Shown here in pieces: positions 1-5,246 of a stretch of DNA of 9,418 nt. The notes beneath the pieces are model-generated. The model worked only from the letters and a program-made list of their open reading frames with translations, made no database searches and was not told the origin of the DNA. Positions within the stretch are counted from its first letter, which is position 1. Every line of letters begins with the position of its first letter. The DNA comes from Deltaproteobacteria bacterium (lineage in GTDB: Bacteria; Desulfobacterota; Desulfuromonadia; Desulfuromonadales; BM103): contig SBFN01000125.1 in NCBI GenBank assembly GCA_006226895.1, forward strand, positions 1-9,418, written 5' to 3'. The translations under genes and the position numbers were made by a program.

Positions 1-360
1 GAAGTTGCGGTGTGACTCCGGGATCGGCCACATCCCAGCCTGCTGGTAGCTGTCTAAAGTATTCGTGCCACCGTTGATGAGAAAAGCCGTTGGATCGCGC
101 CCCTCAAGGTAATCGCAAAACATCTGCTCATGGTTGCCGCGCAGGAATACCGTTGACGGGAAGGTGTTGCCAAACTCGAGCAGATAATCGATCACGCCAA
201 AACTGGCAGGTCCTCGATCAACGTAATCCCCCAGGAAGACAACCTGGTCTGAAGGGCTTGGTACGACCTGCTCCATCAATGCTTTGAGCTGATGCAGGCA
301 CCCATGGATGTCGCCAACGGCAAGCAGGCGTTTGGGTAAGGATGTTGGATTTGACATCAT
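1..360 (-). CDS. PPP-family metallophosphoesterase (Ser/Thr phosphatase / ApaH-PrpE-like), N-terminal part
   Basis: Reading leftward from 360, the frame is open to the window edge (120 codons). It contains the three N-terminal signature blocks of the calcineurin-like PPP phosphatases: GDIHG (residues 16-20), GDYVDRG (44-50) and GNHE (75-78). These supply most of the metal ligands of a dinuclear metal centre that hydrolyses phosphoesters. Bacterial members act either as protein phosphatases or as diadenosine tetraphosphate hydrolases, and the visible part does not separate the two. The C-terminal His ligands lie outside the window. The start is one of two adjacent ATGs (358-360 or 355-357). 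GGGAAG abuts the first and is 3 nt from the second, so spacing is poor for ribosome binding. The gene is divergent from the lipid kinase operon. Confidence 0.9.
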   Translation of the reverse strand, partial: MMSNPTSLPKRLLAVGDIHGCLHQLKALMEQVVPSPSDQVVFLGDYVDRGPASFGVIDYLLEFGNTFPSTVFLRGNHEQMFCDYLEGRDPTAFLINGGTNTLDSYQQAGMWPIPESHRNF

Positions 361-366
361 CTTCCC

Positions 367-394
367 ATTGTACCTGCTCTGGTCCATATGTGAA
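367..394 (-). promoter_or_regulatory. Sigma70-type promoter for the metallophosphoesterase gene
   Basis: On the minus strand, TTCACA (389-394, 5/6 match to TTGACA) is followed after 16 nt by TACAAT (367-372, 5/6 match to TATAAT). The expected transcription start, about 7 nt past the -10, falls at about 360, on the first ATG. If this promoter is used, the mRNA would be leaderless or nearly so. Confidence 0.5.
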
Positions 395-407
395 GAGCCG
401 GAAAAGC

Positions 408-436
408 TTGTTTACCCCTTGCAACCCTTGCATAAT
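408..436 (+). promoter_or_regulatory. Candidate promoter of the lipid kinase-Nudix operon
   Basis: TTGTTT (408-413) and CATAAT (431-436, 5/6 match to TATAAT) are separated by 17 nt and lie 44 nt before the ATG at 481. The -35 matches only its first three bases, so the call rests on the -10, the spacing and the position. It sits back to back with the divergent promoter at 367-394. Confidence 0.4.
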
Positions 437-480
437 GTGACTGTGTTCATGTTTGTGGCACTCTCTTTGTGAGTTGAACG

Positions 481-1356
481 ATGCGTATAAAACTTATTGC
501 CAATCCGGTTAGTGGAGGCGATGCCCGTCCGCGCATTGAGCTTGCACGGGAGGCCCTGGAAAGGTGTGGCGCCGATGTGGACCTCTACCTTACAGGCGCT
601 CGTGGCGACGCCCGAAAGGCCGCAGCGCAAGCTTTGACCGAGGGCTACGATCGAGTCGTCGCCGCCGGTGGCGATGGCACTCTCAATGAAGTGGTCAATG
701 GCATCTCCTCACCTGGACTGCCGATTGCTTTTCTGCCCTTCGGTACAGTCAATGTGTTTGCTCTTGAAGCCGGAATTCCCAAACAGCTGGAAGCCGCATG
801 TGCTTTGGCAGTGAGGGGCTCGGCACGTTTGATCACTCTTGGTTCACTCAATGACGAATTGTTTCTGCTCATGGTGAGTGCCGGTTGGGATGCCGAAGCC
901 GTTGCGCAGGTTAGAACTGGCCTCAAAAAACGTATTGGCCGCATGGCATATGCCGTCAGCGCCCTGGAGTCTCTCTTGCGAAAAGGTCCTGCACCTTTGC
1001 AAATCATTACAGCAGAGGGTAAACACCATAGTGGTTTTGGTGTGGTCATCAGCAACTGTCGGCATTATGGTGGCCGTTACGTGGTGACTCCCAAAGCGTC
1101 AATGTTCAGTGATGACCTCGAAGTCTGCTTGCTGCGCCAGGGCGGTCGTCTGGCCATGCTCAGATTCGCTATCAATATCGCGTTGCAACGACCTCTCCAT
1201 GAACCCCTTGTGGAGTTTTTAACCCTTTCTTCTGTAGAATTAAAGGGAGACTTTGTAGCCGTTCAGGTGGATGGTGATGTTGCAGAGACCTTGCCGGCTA
1301 AGATCGTGGCTGTGCCAGGAGCGGTCAGCATGGTTTTGCCAGCAGCCAGCGAATGA
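481..1356 (+). CDS. Diacylglycerol kinase catalytic-domain (YegS/DagK/LCB5-like) lipid kinase
   Basis: This 291-aa protein belongs to the DAGK_cat / NAD-kinase-like fold family, which transfers ATP phosphate to a lipid hydroxyl (diacylglycerol, phosphatidylglycerol or sphingoid base) at the membrane. The visible motifs are NPVSGG (8-13), GGDGTLNE (63-70, nucleotide-binding glycine loop), PFGTVNVFA (86-94, the usual P-GT-N-FA block), SMFSDDLEV (207-215, the region of the catalytic acid) and VQVDGD (261-266, in the C-terminal beta domain). The length fits the family. The start is fixed by an in-frame TGA at 475-477 just upstream, and the Shine-Dalgarno is weak. It is the first gene of an operon, 18 nt ahead of the Nudix gene. 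The lipid substrate cannot be read from sequence, and bacterial members are often of unknown substrate. Confidence 0.88.
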   Translation: MRIKLIANPVSGGDARPRIELAREALERCGADVDLYLTGARGDARKAAAQALTEGYDRVVAAGGDGTLNEVVNGISSPGLPIAFLPFGTVNVFALEAGIPKQLEAACALAVRGSARLITLGSLNDELFLLMVSAGWDAEAVAQVRTGLKKRIGRMAYAVSALESLLRKGPAPLQIITAEGKHHSGFGVVISNCRHYGGRYVVTPKASMFSDDLEVCLLRQGGRLAMLRFAINIALQRPLHEPLVEFLTLSSVELKGDFVAVQVDGDVAETLPAKIVAVPGAVSMVLPAASE

Positions 1357-1374
1357 ATTGTGAAGGATTGATTT

Positions 1375-1911
1375 ATGTCGACCATTCTCGCAAGTGAAAA
1401 AGTTTATCGGGGGCGTATCCTGGATGTTGCACTGGAGAAACACGCGATGCCGAATGGGCGGCAGTCGAATTTTGAGATTATTCGCCACCCTGGCGGAGCC
1501 GCTGTCCTGCCGGTTCTGCACGACGGACAGGTCCTGCTAATTAAACAGTTCCGCCCGGCGATCGGTGCGATGGTTTATGAAATTCCTGCCGGGCGCCTCG
1601 AGCCGAATGAATCACCGGAGGAATGTGCCAGTCGTGAGCTAATCGAGGAGGTCGGCTACTGCGCTGCGCAGATCACCCCCCTGGGGGGCTTCTGGAGTAC
1701 GGTCGGCTTTTGTGATGAATACATTCACCTGTTTCTTGGCCAGGGATTGACAGTTACAGCGCAGGCCCTGGAGCCTGACGAGGTGATTGAGCTTTATCCC
1801 ATGCCTCTTGACGAGGCGCTGCAGAGAGTCAACAGGGGTGAAATTCTTGATAGCAAAACGCAGCTGGCTTTGTTGCGCTACCAGTTGTCTTGTCCGGAGA
1901 ATAACGAGTGA
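1375..1911 (+). CDS. Nudix hydrolase, ADP-ribose pyrophosphatase-like (NudF type)
   Basis: A 178-aa protein with a complete Nudix box at residues 73-95. It starts at G73, has E79, then R87-E88 and E91-E92, and ends G94-Y95, matching GX5EX7REUXEEXGU. The N-terminal part (YRGRILDVALEKHAMPNG, then FEIIRHPGGAAVLPV) is typical of ADP-ribose pyrophosphatases, which cleave ADP-ribose to AMP and ribose 5-phosphate. The loop after the box, WSTVGFCDE (107-115), lines up with the family's usual S/T-P-G-F-x-D-E, with Val110 where a proline diagnostic of the ADP-ribose group is normally found. The acidic residue is kept (E115). AAGGA at 1363-1367 sits 7 nt before the ATG. The stop overlaps the start of the next Nudix gene (GTGA), implying translational coupling. 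The class is sure; the exact substrate is inferred. Confidence 0.9.
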   Translation: MSTILASEKVYRGRILDVALEKHAMPNGRQSNFEIIRHPGGAAVLPVLHDGQVLLIKQFRPAIGAMVYEIPAGRLEPNESPEECASRELIEEVGYCAAQITPLGGFWSTVGFCDEYIHLFLGQGLTVTAQALEPDEVIELYPMPLDEALQRVNRGEILDSKTQLALLRYQLSCPENNE

Positions 1912-2765
1912 GCGGTCTGCCGGAATATTATGCGTCAACCCTGGATTTGCCCTTTAACCGGGCCTGCCTCGATAGCCAATTTGTTCTGGAGAGTCCCACT
2001 TTTGAGCCTGGTGGTATGGGGTATGGCCTGCTGCTGCGCGGCAATATGCTGTTGGTGGAAAAGACTCCGGAGAGGACCAGGCTTCCTTATGGAGAATGGG
2101 CCGGGCACCCGTCAATCTACCTCGGCCGTTGGCAGGGCAAACCCTGTCGATTGATTGTTTTCGAAAGTGGCGACCCCTTGCCGGAAGGTCTTGAGCCCTT
2201 GGGTTTGCTGGACGATAAACCACTCCTGCCGATTGAATTGCTTTCTCTCGGTGGTATGGGGCGCATGATTTTGCACTGGCAGGCGCGTAGCAGCTTTTGT
2301 GGCTACTGTGGCCAGCCGACTGATTGGATGGCTGGGGAGTGGGGGCGTAAATGCAATAGCTGCGGTGCACATGCTTTCCCTGCCATCCACCCCTGTGCCA
2401 TCGTTCTGGTTCGCAGGCCGGGGCAAGTCCTGTTGACCCGCAAAGCGGAGTGGGCGCCCAATCGTTACAGCCTGGTGGCTGGTTTTCAGGAGTTTGGTGA
2501 GTCTCTGGAAGAAACAGCGCTTCGCGAGATTGCCGAGGAGACCGGTATTGTCGCCAACAATGTTCGCTATGTTGGCAGCCAGTGCTGGCCTTTTCCGAGC
2601 CAGGTGATGGTCGGGTTCGTTGCTGACTATGTTGGTGGAGAAATCAAGGTTGACACGAAAGAGCTTGAGGACGCGCGCTGGTTTTCTGTGAATGACCTGC
2701 CGGCGCTACCACCCAAGCGCAGCATCGCCCGTTATATCCTGGATACCGCGATGGAGCCGTCATGA
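1908..2765 (+). CDS. nudC: NAD(H) pyrophosphatase NudC-like, zinc-ribbon Nudix hydrolase
   Basis: This 285-aa protein has the NudC architecture: a variable N-terminal domain (about 1-125), a zinc ribbon with C131-x2-C134 and C149-x2-C152, a Nudix box at 192-214 (G192, E198, R206-E207, E210-E211, G213), and a NudC-type block right after it. NudC enzymes split NAD(H) into NMN(H) and AMP and can remove NAD caps from RNA. The substrate block reads SQCWPFPSQVM (224-234), where the canonical form is SQPWPFPxS, so the first Pro is Cys and the final Ser position is Gln. Translation starts at GTG 1908, supported by GGAG at 1896-1899 (8 nt away) and by the 4-nt overlap with the upstream stop. A second 4-nt overlap (ATGA, 2762-2765) links it to the next gene. 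Confidence 0.88.
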   Translation: MSGLPEYYASTLDLPFNRACLDSQFVLESPTFEPGGMGYGLLLRGNMLLVEKTPERTRLPYGEWAGHPSIYLGRWQGKPCRLIVFESGDPLPEGLEPLGLLDDKPLLPIELLSLGGMGRMILHWQARSSFCGYCGQPTDWMAGEWGRKCNSCGAHAFPAIHPCAIVLVRRPGQVLLTRKAEWAPNRYSLVAGFQEFGESLEETALREIAEETGIVANNVRYVGSQCWPFPSQVMVGFVADYVGGEIKVDTKELEDARWFSVNDLPALPPKRSIARYILDTAMEPS

Positions 2766-3010
2766 GCCCGGACAAGCAGTTCAGCAAGCGTTATTTCCAG
2801 ATGCCGCGTGCCGAGATCGGTCATCTGCGTTTCATTCTGGAAAGTTACGACGGTGTGGCTTTCGCGCGGACGCTTGATAACCAGCTCGCATTGGTAGAAA
2901 TCGCCTATCCGCCAAGTCGCAGCCAGGATGTCGAGCCGTTGCTCGAGGCGCTTGCTGTTGAGGTTGGTCTGCAGGAAGTGGCGGCTCCAGGTGTTGTGCC
3001 ACCACTTTAA
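2762..3010 (+). CDS. Small DUF4911-like protein
   Basis: An 82-aa protein of unknown function that appears to match the DUF4911 family seen in Geobacter/Desulfuromonas-type genomes; this is recognition from memory, not a search. The core is RYFQMPRAEIGHLRFILESY followed by DGVAFARTLD (about 10-39), then an acidic C-terminal helix (DVEPLLEALAVEVGLQEV). It has no signal peptide, membrane segment or metal-binding motif, so it is probably a small cytosolic alpha/beta domain. The pattern of a hydrophobic strand, a predicted turn and an LEALA helix resembles small regulatory-type folds, but no function can be assigned. It overlaps the nudC stop by 4 nt, with GGAG at 2753-2756 as its ribosome site, and it closes the operon. 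Confidence 0.78.
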   Translation: MSPDKQFSKRYFQMPRAEIGHLRFILESYDGVAFARTLDNQLALVEIAYPPSRSQDVEPLLEALAVEVGLQEVAAPGVVPPL

Positions 3011-3059
3011 GCAATTTTGCATCTGGCTTGTAAAGCGTTCACAGCAGAGGCAAAGAGCT

Positions 3060-3112
3060 CACAGGGAAAAGCAAAGGTCTTGGGATTGTGAGAACGATCA
3101 TCGTTTCCTGTG
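3060..3112. repeat. Imperfect inverted repeat between convergent genes
   Basis: CACAGGGAAA (3060-3069) can pair with TTTCCTGTG (3104-3112) with one bulged G. Inside lies a 13-bp palindrome, AACGATCATCGTT. It sits in the 116-nt gap between the DUF4911-like gene and the OsmC-like gene and could help end or stabilise transcripts from either side. There is no U-run, so it is not a standard intrinsic terminator. Confidence 0.25.
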
Positions 3113-3126
3113 GAGAACTGAGAAAG

Positions 3127-3513
3127 CTAGAGCGTAATAAGCTCAATCTCCGGTGTGTCGAGCAGGGCCTTCTTGACGGCACACTGATCGGTGGCGCGGA
3201 TAATGGCACTGCGGTATTTTTCAGGGAAGTCTTTCGGCAGCTGCATGGTGATTTCCACCCGATCGAGTCTTTTTGTCTCGGTGTCGTGTTGGGTCGTCAG
3301 TTGCAGACGCAAACCATCCGTTGGAAGCTGACGCTGTTGACAGAAGCGCAGGGCGAAAAAGCCGGCGCAGGTGCCGAGAGAGGCGAGAAAAAAATCGAAA
3401 GGTGAGGGTGCTGAGTTCAATCCACCATTTTTTTCGGGTTGGTCGGTAGCGATCTCGAAACCATTGAATTGTGCATTAACCTGAACGCCGCCGGGAAAAG
3501 TGATTTCCATCAT
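3127..3513 (-). CDS. OsmC/YhfA-like peroxiredoxin-family protein
   Basis: This 128-aa protein has the OsmC/Ohr fold pattern. An N-terminal beta region ends in APSPFDFFLASLGTCAGFFA (35-54), whose helix carries the first conserved cysteine (C49). A C-terminal helix with DQCAVKKALLDTPEI (109-123) carries the second (C111). In OsmC/Ohr proteins the two cysteines reduce organic or hydrogen peroxides. C58 is an extra cysteine nine residues after the first. The short length and divergence from classic OsmC point to the YhfA-like subgroup, whose substrate is poorly defined. The start is the first of two ATGs (3513), with GGAGGG at 3522-3527 about 8 nt upstream; 3510 is the alternative. It is a single gene, convergent with the Nudix operon and divergent from the ResB-like gene. 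Confidence 0.87.
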   Translation of the reverse strand: MMEITFPGGVQVNAQFNGFEIATDQPEKNGGLNSAPSPFDFFLASLGTCAGFFALRFCQQRQLPTDGLRLQLTTQHDTETKRLDRVEITMQLPKDFPEKYRSAIIRATDQCAVKKALLDTPEIELITL

Positions 3514-3552
3514 TGCTGTAACCCTCCGTGCCTCTTTAAGTGGAACCCATCG

Positions 3553-3582
3553 TTGCTGTTTTGTGAAAAGTAATGCTAGTAT
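3553..3582 (+). promoter_or_regulatory. Candidate promoter of the ResB-like gene leader
   Basis: TTGCTG (3553-3558) and TAGTAT (3577-3582) are separated by 18 nt. Each half is only a partial match (3/6 and 4/6). The predicted start, about 3589, would give an 81-nt leader that covers the whole GEMM-like structure at 3598-3665. Confidence 0.35.
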
Positions 3583-3597
3583 GCCGCCATTCTAAAT

Positions 3598-3665
3598 GCA
3601 GCCTCTGGTCATTGAGCACGGACGCAAAGGTGCTGACTCGCAGACCTATTCAGGTAGACAGGTTG
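3598..3665 (+). promoter_or_regulatory. GEMM-like (c-di-GMP-I / cGAMP) riboswitch candidate
   Basis: The leader shows elements of the GEMM aptamer in the right order. GCAGCC (3598-3603) stands where GCAAACC is expected. GGACGCAAAG (3620-3629) matches the hallmark ACGCAAAGC block except its last base. A short hairpin, ACCT-ATTC-AGGT (3644-3655), is followed by TAGACAGGTTG (3655-3665), which resembles the 3' block TAGCCAGGTT. CAGCC (3599-3603) pairs with GGTTG (3661-3665), giving the closing P1 stem. The weak point is P2: the strands before ACGCAAAG do not form the usual GNRA-capped stem. A competing stem, AGCAC/GTGCT (3615-3619/3630-3634), would put ACGCAAAG in its loop. The P1 3' strand includes the only AGG ahead of the ATG, so control of translation is plausible. 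GEMM switches are common before cytochrome and electron-transfer genes in Geobacter relatives, which fits the downstream gene. Confidence 0.45.
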
Positions 3666-3669
3666 ATTC

Positions 3670-4905
3670 ATGAAGCCCATTCTTGATTTTTTTAGCTCGG
3701 TAAAGCTGACCCTGGCCTTGTTGCTCGGCCTTTCAGCTGTTGCTGTTTTCGGTACGATCTGGCCGGTCGAGCAAGGTACGATACTGCGTTTCGAACTATA
3801 TTTCCAGTCCCTATGGTTTCGTCTCCTGCTAGGCCTCTTGGCACTTAACCTGTCAGCTTGTACCTGGAAGAGCTTTGCCCGGGTTTCGGGTGAGAAAAAA
3901 CGTCTGCTTGACCAGTTGAAAAACGCTGACCCTGTCATGCAAAAAACGGGTCACGACCTTGTTTGCCAGGACATTGACGAGCTGTCCAGCCGTTTGCAGG
4001 GGCAGGGCTATCGCGTAACCCTCGCGGGTGACAGGCTGCTCGCTCGCCGCGGGGTGATGGGACGTTGGGCTTTGCCGGTTCTGCATCTGTCGATTCTGGT
4101 GATCATGGTCGGGGCTCTGGCAGCTCAACTCGGCTTTGTCGGCACTCTGAATCTATATGTAACTCACCAGAGCGAAGAGTATTTTGATTGGGACAGCGAA
4201 ACGGATTTACCACTCGGTTTTACTTTTCGCCTTGATCATTTTGAGCCTCAATATTATCCGATTGATCTGCGTTTTGCCACTTACGACAAGGAAACCCGAA
4301 AACAGTTGCAGGAGTTCACGACCCGTGAAGGGGAAAGGGTGGACATCTCTCCCGGTTTGAGCGTGCAGGTGCAGCGCTTTTTCCCTGATGAACAGCATCT
4401 TGTCCTCGACGTTTTGCGAGAAGGTGTCCTGGTCGGTGAGTATCATAGTTTGAGTGGAGAGCGAACTTATCCCAACAGTATTGATCTTGGGGTCGAAGTC
4501 AAGCTGACAGCATTCCGTGACCCACTTCTCAAGCAGCTGCACTGTAAAGTCTCCATCCTGGAGAATGACGAGGTCGTGCGCCAGGGAATTATCGAGGTCA
4601 ACACACCTCTGGTTCACCGCGGCGTGGCAATTTACCAGACCGCTTACAGCCGCGATGAATCAGGCTTCTGGACCTGTGGTTTCCAGTTGTCCAAAGACCC
4701 TGGCGAACCCTTGGTCTGGTTGGGGAGCGTAGTCTTGACCCTGGCGATTCTCCTGGTTTTCTTTGTCCGCTTTTGTGCCGTGGCCATTGTGCCGAATGGA
4801 AATTCTTTTTGTCTGCGGCCTTTGGCGGGTTTTCGTGGGGAGGCTGGTCAGGAAAAATTGCGCGGGTTGGCGGCCGGGATTGGACGGAAGGCTCCGGATG
4901 ATTGA
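3670..4905 (+). CDS. ResB-like cytochrome c biogenesis membrane protein
   Basis: This 411-aa protein has the ResB/CcsB layout. Two N-terminal membrane helices (about 10-31 and 47-66) are followed by a cytoplasmic linker. A third helix (about 131-157, WALPVLHLSILVIMVGALAA) carries His139, at the position of the conserved haem-ligand His. A large extracytoplasmic beta-rich domain (158-345) ends in VNTPLVHRGVAIYQTAY (310-326), matching the family's NxPL-x2-G-x2-fYQ block with a second His (H316), and a fourth helix follows (about 348-370). ResB works with ResC/CcsA to carry haem outward and attach it to apocytochromes c. No resC follows here, as the gene ends at a strong terminator, so the partner is elsewhere or not needed. 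The tail after helix 4 (371-411) is poorly conserved by eye. The start at 3670 has only a weak AGG 7 nt upstream, inside the GEMM-like structure. Confidence 0.87.
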   Translation: MKPILDFFSSVKLTLALLLGLSAVAVFGTIWPVEQGTILRFELYFQSLWFRLLLGLLALNLSACTWKSFARVSGEKKRLLDQLKNADPVMQKTGHDLVCQDIDELSSRLQGQGYRVTLAGDRLLARRGVMGRWALPVLHLSILVIMVGALAAQLGFVGTLNLYVTHQSEEYFDWDSETDLPLGFTFRLDHFEPQYYPIDLRFATYDKETRKQLQEFTTREGERVDISPGLSVQVQRFFPDEQHLVLDVLREGVLVGEYHSLSGERTYPNSIDLGVEVKLTAFRDPLLKQLHCKVSILENDEVVRQGIIEVNTPLVHRGVAIYQTAYSRDESGFWTCGFQLSKDPGEPLVWLGSVVLTLAILLVFFVRFCAVAIVPNGNSFCLRPLAGFRGEAGQEKLRGLAAGIGRKAPDD

Positions 4906-4964
4906 GACGTCCATGTGAACTGATTCAAGAGCGTCGGGCTGACTCGCCTCTATTCGCTGTAACG

Positions 4965-5005
4965 TAAAAGCGCCCCGAAAACAACCGGGGCGCTTTTATC
5001 TTTTG
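4965..5005. terminator. Strong bidirectional intrinsic terminator
   Basis: A perfect 13-bp stem, TAAAAGCGCCCCG (4965-4977) with CGGGGCGCTTTTA (4986-4998), has loop AAAACAAC and is followed by TCTTTT. Both arms carry A/T runs next to the GC core, so it can stop the ResB-like transcript (plus strand) and also a minus-strand transcript from the 5191-5199 promoter. Confidence 0.93.
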
Positions 5006-5018
5006 TATGTGTCTGTGC

Positions 5019-5037
5019 GATTCCCGTCGTGGGAATC
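5019..5037. repeat. Hairpin upstream of the terminator on the minus-strand unit
   Basis: GATTCCC (5019-5025) and GGGAATC (5031-5037) form a perfect 7-bp stem with a 5-nt loop. It lies between the 18-codon ORF and the bidirectional terminator, so it would be in the 3' part of that minus-strand RNA. It has no U-tract of its own. Confidence 0.5.
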
Positions 5038-5075
5038 AGTTTCGGGTCACCCAGTTGCTGTGGCCCGTATTTTGT

Positions 5076-5132
5076 CTAGTGTTTTTGGGATTGGAATTCC
5101 TTTGAGTAGCCTGGTGGATCAGAGATCAACAT
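5076..5132 (-). CDS. Candidate 18-aa small protein with strong ribosome site
   Basis: On the minus strand AAGGAGG (5141-5147) lies 8 nt before ATG 5130-5132, about the best Shine-Dalgarno in the window. The frame reads MLISDPPGYSKEFQSQKH and stops at TAG (5076-5078). It has no membrane or signal segment, and I do not recognise it. An extended -10 promoter and a leader hairpin precede it, and a hairpin and strong terminator follow, which gives a predicted RNA of about 220 nt. The frame reopens after the TAG for 41 codons to a second TAG at 4950-4952, but that stretch runs through the terminator. It could be a real microprotein, a remnant of a longer gene, or a leader ORF on an sRNA. It occupies most of the otherwise gene-free stretch 4906-5246. 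Confidence 0.45.
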   Translation of the reverse strand: MLISDPPGYSKEFQSQKH

Positions 5133-5162
5133 AAAATCTTCCTCCTTGTGTGTAACCAAGAG

Positions 5163-5183
5163 ACCTCTTGCTTCATTTGAGGT
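5163..5183 (-). other. 5' leader hairpin of the small-ORF transcript
   Basis: On the minus strand ACCTC (5179-5183) and GAGGT (5163-5167) form a 5-bp stem around an 11-nt loop. It sits at the predicted transcription start and about 16 nt upstream of the AAGGAGG site. Such a stem may stabilise the 5' end. Confidence 0.35.
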
Positions 5184-5190
5184 ATGAATA

Positions 5191-5199
5191 ACTATACCA
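5191..5199 (-). promoter_or_regulatory. Extended -10 promoter of the small-ORF transcript
   Basis: The minus strand reads TGGTATAGT: an extended -10 TGn directly before TATAGT (5/6 match to TATAAT). No good -35 is placed at 17 nt; CTTACA is present at a 15-nt spacing. The expected start is about 5184. It lies just past the DUF362 gene, so read-through from that gene is also possible. Confidence 0.45.
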
Positions 5200-5246
5200 C
5201 ATAAGATGTCCTGTAAGTCTATGTTTGGGAAAGATTTTTTTTGTGA

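Noticed and set aside
645..1055. 136-codon open frame on the minus strand inside the lipid kinase gene
   Set aside because: It is a shadow of a confidently assigned gene on the other strand, with no recognisable domain.
3088..3405. 105-codon plus-strand open frame over the OsmC-like gene
   Set aside because: The minus strand encodes a clear OsmC-like protein with both cysteines and a good ribosome site.
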